The notes under the pieces were generated by a model. That model was not told the origin of the DNA. It worked only from the letters and a program-made list of their open reading frames with translations, and did not search any database. Positions 59,540-64,000 of a stretch of DNA of 64,000 nt are shown here, piece by piece. The stretch lies in contig JAFEKR010000034.1 in NCBI GenBank assembly GCA_019022495.1, positions 496,001 through 560,000 of the forward strand, read 5' to 3'. Made by a program: the position numbers and the translations under genes. Position 1 is the first letter of the stretch. The number at the start of each line of letters is the position of its first letter. The DNA comes from Epichloe hybrida. Lineage: Eukaryota > Ascomycota > Sordariomycetes > Hypocreales > Clavicipitaceae.

Positions 59540-60325
59540 GGCATCGATGACAAATAAAAGACACCAACACCAGAGATGGTGCCGCGCCGCACAACCCAGG
59601 ATGCTTCAACTTCTTCAAGTTGGAATATATGTTTTTCTTCCCGATTAGACTTGTTCGCTCGAAGAAGCTTGGCCAAGCACTTCTTTTTGGAGCAGAATTT
59701 ACGTCGGATTTCCTATACGTCAAGAAAAAAACTGATAGCTACTCTGCTGCACAAAGAATTTTGTATCATGGCGTAGACTTGCGTCAGACCGAGGTCTACC
59801 TGTATGCTGTTACACGTGGCCAAGTCTATCCCGCCCCGCTCCAAGAGATTCAATGAGAGGTTCGCACCGAAAGTCAACTGGTTCAAACCAATTATGCTCG
59901 TGAACATAACAGATGAAATTCGCAACTGACGACCTCGAAGCAACAGGAAAAGCCGGTAGAGACGGCGTGCGGGGCATTTACGAAGATTATCCGGGGCGGC
60001 ATGAAGGGTGGCACTGTGATTGGTCCCCGCGCATGGGGTTTAAGTCGCTGAAAGCGCCGGATATTGGCCGAACTATCGTTTCTTACTAATCGTCGCTGCA
60101 TCGAGTGGCGTGCAGCTCTCTATGGACAACATGTGGACGTGGTCAGACGATGAGGTGGGCAATGGACAGGAACATATGTCAAACTGACAGGGTCCGCCTC
60201 GACTCGACAAACTCTCATCCTCTCACTCCTGCGGTCCTGCCGAGTGGACGCAGCTTTTCTTTCGCGTGCCGTCTTCTACAATATCTGTTCCTGCGCCTGT
60301 CAACCTTGTCAGGAACACCGACATC
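59540..60325. other. Upstream region of the sugar transporter
   Basis: No gene is seen. CCGGGG at 59991-59996 fits the fungal carbon-catabolite repressor (CreA/Cre1) consensus SYGGRG. ATTGG, a reversed CCAAT box, lies near 60,020. Confidence 0.5.
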
Positions 60326-62297
60326 ATGGCCGGCGGTGTCAAAAAGCCGGTCAACATCTTCCGGCTCGAAGATCAGGGGGAGCCCCGAGGCACTTTCAAC
60401 TGGCGACTCTGGTTTGCCGTTGTTTCCTTTGGTCTCCTGGGGGCCGCTCGCGGTATTGATGAAGGCCTCATCTCTGGTGCCTTCAACTCGAAAGATTTCC
60501 AGGCCTCGATCCGGTACAAATCCTATACAATTGTGCAACAAGCCAATATCAAGGCAAACGTCTCCGCGATGGTCCAAATTGGGTCTGTTGGTGGTGCTCT
60601 CCTGTGAGTCATTTCTTGTCTGGGTGGCTGACATTTATTCTCACCACTTTTATCCCCACACCAATTTCTATGTAATGCCACGTAATAGTGCTACGTCAAC
60701 TCTCATCTATATGGGCTGTCGCAGCTTTGAGACCGTTCTCGCCGCTGACTTGGAGCTTGGCCACCTATGCAGAGCTTTCATTGTGTGCGACCGCGTTGGT
60801 CGCATCACGGCTACTCGCCTCCTCTGCGTCCTGTGGATGGTAGGCATCACCATCTTCATGATTGGCGGTGTCAATGGCAATCTCGGCGCCATCTACGCGG
60901 GGAGGTTCATTGCAGGCCTTGGCGTGGGACAGACGCCTGTCGTGGGGTGAGTTCGGACTTCTCGTCTCGTCTTGGTGTCTTCGGGGTGCCAACACGCATG
61001 GAACAATGCCAGAGGCCGAGACCTTTTGTCCTGCGCTTGCGCCTTCGACGTCCCGGCTAATTTGTCCCTAATTAGCTCTGTATACATCGCCGAAGTTGCT
61101 CCCGCGTCCATTCGAGGTCTCTGCACCTGTTTCTTCACCGGCGCCGTCTATATCGGCATCGTCTTGGCATACTTCACCAACTACGGCGCCAGGATTCACA
61201 TCGCCGATGACAGCCACAAGCAGTGGCTCGTCCCGTCCAGCCTGCACATCACCATGGCAGGCATCATTTTCATTCTCATGTTCGCTCAGCAGGAGTCGCC
61301 GCGATTCCTGGTGAAGCAGGGCAAGAGCCAAAAGGCCACTGAAGTCATGGCTCGCTTGCGTCAACAGCCTGCCGACAGTGAGTACATCGTCCGAGAGATC
61401 TCTGCCATCCAGGCTGCCTTGGATCGCGAGCTCGAGGCCACCAGGGGTGTGGGGTGGGTCGGCACGCTCAAGGAGATGTTTCTCGACAAGAGCAACTTGT
61501 ACCGCGTTTACCTGGCAAGCATGGCTCAGATCCTGTCCCAGTGGTCTGGCGCCGGTTCAGTCACCCTTTACGCCGTTGATCTGTTCAAGATTCTCGGCAT
61601 CTCTGGCGAACAAGAGGGTCTTCTGGTAACGGCCGTCTTTGGCATCGTAAAACTGGTGGCGGCGCTTGTCTGCGCCCTGTTCCTCGTCGATGTCATTGGC
61701 CGCAAGCGCGCTCTCCTCACCGGCATCACGCTGCAGGCCATTGCTATGATCTACGTGGCAGTATTCTTGACTGCTGTGCCTGAGCTGGGCACAGATTCCC
61801 AATACGTCCTGCCCCAGTCCAAGGTCGCCGCCAGCCGTGGCGCCATTGCCATGATCTACATCTCGGGTTGCGGTTGGGCGTTGGGCTGGAATTCCATGCA
61901 GTACCTGCTCACGGCAGAGTTGTTCCCGCTGCGGATCCGTGCCCTCGCCACCTCGTGGGCCATGACTCTTCACTTTGCGAATCAGTACGGCAACACACGA
62001 GCTGTCCCCAACATGCTTCTTCCGGTCCATCAGGGTGGCATCTCGGCCAAGGGCACCTTCTGGTGCTTCGCCGCCGTTACCATCCTCGGCGGCCTCTGGG
62101 TGTGGCTCTCCGTTCCCGAGACCAGCGGACGGAGCCTGGAGAACATGGACCGCCTCTTCGATCTTCCCTGGTACAAGATTGGTCTTTATGGCAACAGGGA
62201 TGCCGATCAGCAGGATGCGGCTTACGACGACAAGCAGCGAGTTGCCGAGGAAACCCACGGCAAGGAGCAGCGCGTCGAGGAGAAGGAGGTCGTGTAA
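60326..62297 (+). CDS. MFS sugar transporter (sugar porter family)
   Basis: This is a predicted plasma-membrane proton symporter or facilitator for a sugar or related polyol. Three exons are predicted: 60326-60603, 60773-60946 and 61076-62297, with introns of 169 and 129 nt and a product of 557 aa. The phase fits at both joins. The N-terminus has FNWRLWFAVVSFG and the first helix. The sugar-porter signatures are spread as DRVGRITATRLL, GRFIAGLGVGQTPVVG and YIAEVAPASIRG, which join across intron 2. QESPRFL precedes the cytosolic loop and VPETSGRSLENMDRLFD (about 497-513) ends helix 12. The acidic/basic tail ends EEKEVV. The substrate cannot be told from sequence. A possible CreA site lies upstream. 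Confidence 0.9.
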
Positions 62298-62797
62298 GTA
62301 AGCACTGGAGAAGAAAATTTAACCAGCTAGCACTATCACTATTTAAACGTTGGTAAAAGAATAAAAAAAATCCGAAATGAACCACGCGCGCTCGTTCCAC
62401 CAAGCCAAGTCAAAAACTACCTAGAAATCTTTTTAGAACTTCCAGCAGAGACGTAGCAATTATGATGGGACATGCGCTTCAGATACGGCCTTGGAAGGCC
62501 TTGGAAGGGAGGGCCTGATGGAATACATGCATGTGGGAACAATACGACATTGAGAAGATGCAATTACTCGTTTTTGGAAACAAAATTGGCACGTCATGCA
62601 TGCATGCTATTAGACATAGCCCGCTCATCTGCAGTCTCCCCCACAAAACCCGTCATTCTCTTTTTCAAAAGTACAACCAACACAAGACCTTGTAGCGTCA
62701 AGCGCATCAGATAGATCCGAGCTCAGTAAAATAGTTGGCCCTTGAGGACACGAACAAAGAACATGAGCGTCGCGTCGCGTCGCGTCGCGTCGGCCAT
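62298..62797. other. Convergent spacer between transporter and P450
   Basis: The spacer holds the 3' flanks of two convergent genes and a GCGTC array at 62767-62791. No gene is seen. Confidence 0.6.
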
Positions 62798-64000
62798 TCA
62801 TCTGCGAGACAGCCCGACTTCCAACTCCAGGGGCTTTCTCAAGAAGCCTTCCCTGGTCCTCATCTCGCCCTGTCTGGGCGTCACGGCGTACCTCCTCACC
62901 CACGTTGCGAGTATCAGCCTCAATTCCATTTCGGCCACGTTGCGGCCGATACAAGCCCTTGGTCCGTGACTGAATGGAACGAAGGCATTCTTTTGTCGCG
63001 CGGTGGCGTTTTCCCATCTCTCCGGCCTGAACTCCTCGGCGTCGTCTCCCCAGATTTCCGTTGAGTGATGTATCGTGTAGGTCGGTACGCTGAGGACGGT
63101 GCCGGCCGGGAAGTAGTGCCCGCGGAAGGTGATGCCCGGGGAGCCCGGGGGGATCTGACGAGGCAGTCCGATGCTAGAGGTGGAGTGGTGGCGGAGAGCT
63201 TCGTCAATGACCCAGGTGAGATACTGGAGATCGCGGACCATGTCAAACGTCGGTACGTCCACGCCCTCGGGAATCGCTGCGTCGAGCTCTCTCTGTAGTT
63301 TCTCGAGAACGCGTGGGTTTCGGACGAGATAGTTCATGAGAGCGCAGGAGGTGTTTGACGTGGTGTCGCTCCCGGCGATGAGCTGAGTCAAGGCCTCGGC
63401 GGTCAATTCTACGCGCCCGAGAGGCTCTCCCTTGTCATCTTTGCCTTCAATCAACCGAGCGAGAAGGTCGCTGCGCCCCACAGCCGGGGGGTTTTCCAAG
63501 CGAGCCTTGACCCGGGCGATGGCGATGCCGGCAAGATTCTCAACGGCTTCCAGCCCTTTGCTGAAGAAGGGATCGGGAAGCCACTTCGCGTAGGGTTTCA
63601 GCTGCGGGTAGCACCCGAGTGTTGCGCTTACCTCGCCACGCCGGTTGAGAATCTCAACCGCCGACGCGTACTTGGGGGGGCTGTCGGGAGAGGACCTGAT
63701 CTCGGCGACATCCGCGCCCTTCTCAAGCATGCCGAATGGGGCTCCAAAGGCCAGGTCGCCGATGACATCGAAGGCCAGGAAGTTGAACCACGGTAGAGAG
63801 TCTATGTGCGCCTCCTTGCTGCCATCGCTGGTCCTCTGCGAGCTCTCGTCGATCAGCTTGTCGAGTTGTTTGATGAACAAGATCAGGTTCTCATGGATAT
63901 AAGGCTCGAACTGTGAGATGGATTTGGCTGAGAAGGTGTGCGACACCATCTTCCTCTTGCGCGAATGTTGCATCCTGTCTCGCGTATTGAACAGGCCGCG
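62798..64000 (-). CDS. bphA: Cytochrome P450, CYP53-like benzoate 4-hydroxylase (5' end off window)
   Basis: The visible 400 residues are the central and C-terminal parts of a microsomal P450. The open frame continues past 64,000, so the membrane anchor and start are missing. The ATG at 63973 is internal, since the upstream codons (RGLFNTRDR) fit the family. The I-helix has AGSDTTSN, the ExxR motif is EALR, and the PERF-like region is EEFRPERW. The heme loop is FSHGPRACIG, with the Cys ligand about 50 residues from the end. The overall text resembles CYP53 enzymes, which hydroxylate benzoate at C4 so it can enter the protocatechuate route. Assignment to CYP53 is from remembered family features and not a search. 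It ends at 62798 and converges with the transporter. Confidence 0.88.
   Translation of the reverse strand, partial: RGLFNTRDRMQHSRKRKMVSHTFSAKSISQFEPYIHENLILFIKQLDKLIDESSQRTSDGSKEAHIDSLPWFNFLAFDVIGDLAFGAPFGMLEKGADVAEIRSSPDSPPKYASAVEILNRRGEVSATLGCYPQLKPYAKWLPDPFFSKGLEAVENLAGIAIARVKARLENPPAVGRSDLLARLIEGKDDKGEPLGRVELTAEALTQLIAGSDTTSNTSCALMNYLVRNPRVLEKLQRELDAAIPEGVDVPTFDMVRDLQYLTWVIDEALRHHSTSSIGLPRQIPPGSPGITFRGHYFPAGTVLSVPTYTIHHSTEIWGDDAEEFRPERWENATARQKNAFVPFSHGPRACIGRNVAEMELRLILATWVRRYAVTPRQGEMRTREGFLRKPLELEVGLSRR

Overview
The window reads as nuclear DNA of a filamentous ascomycete, most likely a Sordariomycete close to Hypocreales. The protein genes carry short (53-169 nt) GT-AG introns. The repeats carry repeat-induced point mutation (RIP): C-to-T and G-to-A changes, and in-frame TAA/TAG stops where Gln or Trp codons would be. 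The order-level placement is inference.

Layout. (1) 1-19,975 is an AT-rich, gene-free transposon stack. It holds the 3' end of one Copia element (1-797), a palindromic MITE (798-1034) and a four-deep nest: minus-strand Copia C is split by Copia A (4044-19439, TSD GATCT), Copia A is split by a hAT-like element (7880-16232, TSD ACTGTGAG), and that is split by Copia B (8104-14382, TSD TATTC). All coding frames there are broken by RIP-type stops. (2) About 19,980-30,817 is GC-balanced and genic: argininosuccinate lyase (-), a bacterial-like UDP-glucuronate 4-epimerase (+), a type II membrane protein that is probably a glycosyltransferase (-), a secreted protein (-) and a small conserved Ser-rich protein (-). 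(3) 30,818-38,149 has no gene I can support. It contains three TA-flanked TIR elements of one MITE family and dispersed GTACGGA motifs. (4) 38,150-43,977 is a complete, RIP-inactivated Copia element (Copia D) with 255-bp LTRs and TSD CCTTG. (5) 43,978-64,000 is genic: a Ser/Pro-rich protein (+), the purine enzyme FGAM synthase (+, six exons including a 26-nt one), Mediator subunit 18 (-), polynucleotide kinase 3'-phosphatase (+), an MFS sugar transporter (+) and a CYP53-type benzoate 4-hydroxylase (-), which runs off the right edge.

How the genes fit together. Most are housekeeping: ASL for arginine, FGAM synthase for purines, MED18 for transcription, PNKP for DNA repair. MED18 and PNKP share a divergent promoter of about 390 bp. 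The epimerase and the predicted glycosyltransferase are convergent neighbours and could act on one acidic glycan (inference). The transporter and the P450 converge at the right end. I found no biosynthetic gene cluster, CRISPR array, rRNA or convincing tRNA. The most unusual material is the transposon nest, the hAT-like element built from TGTATTG-type arrays, and the MITE family.
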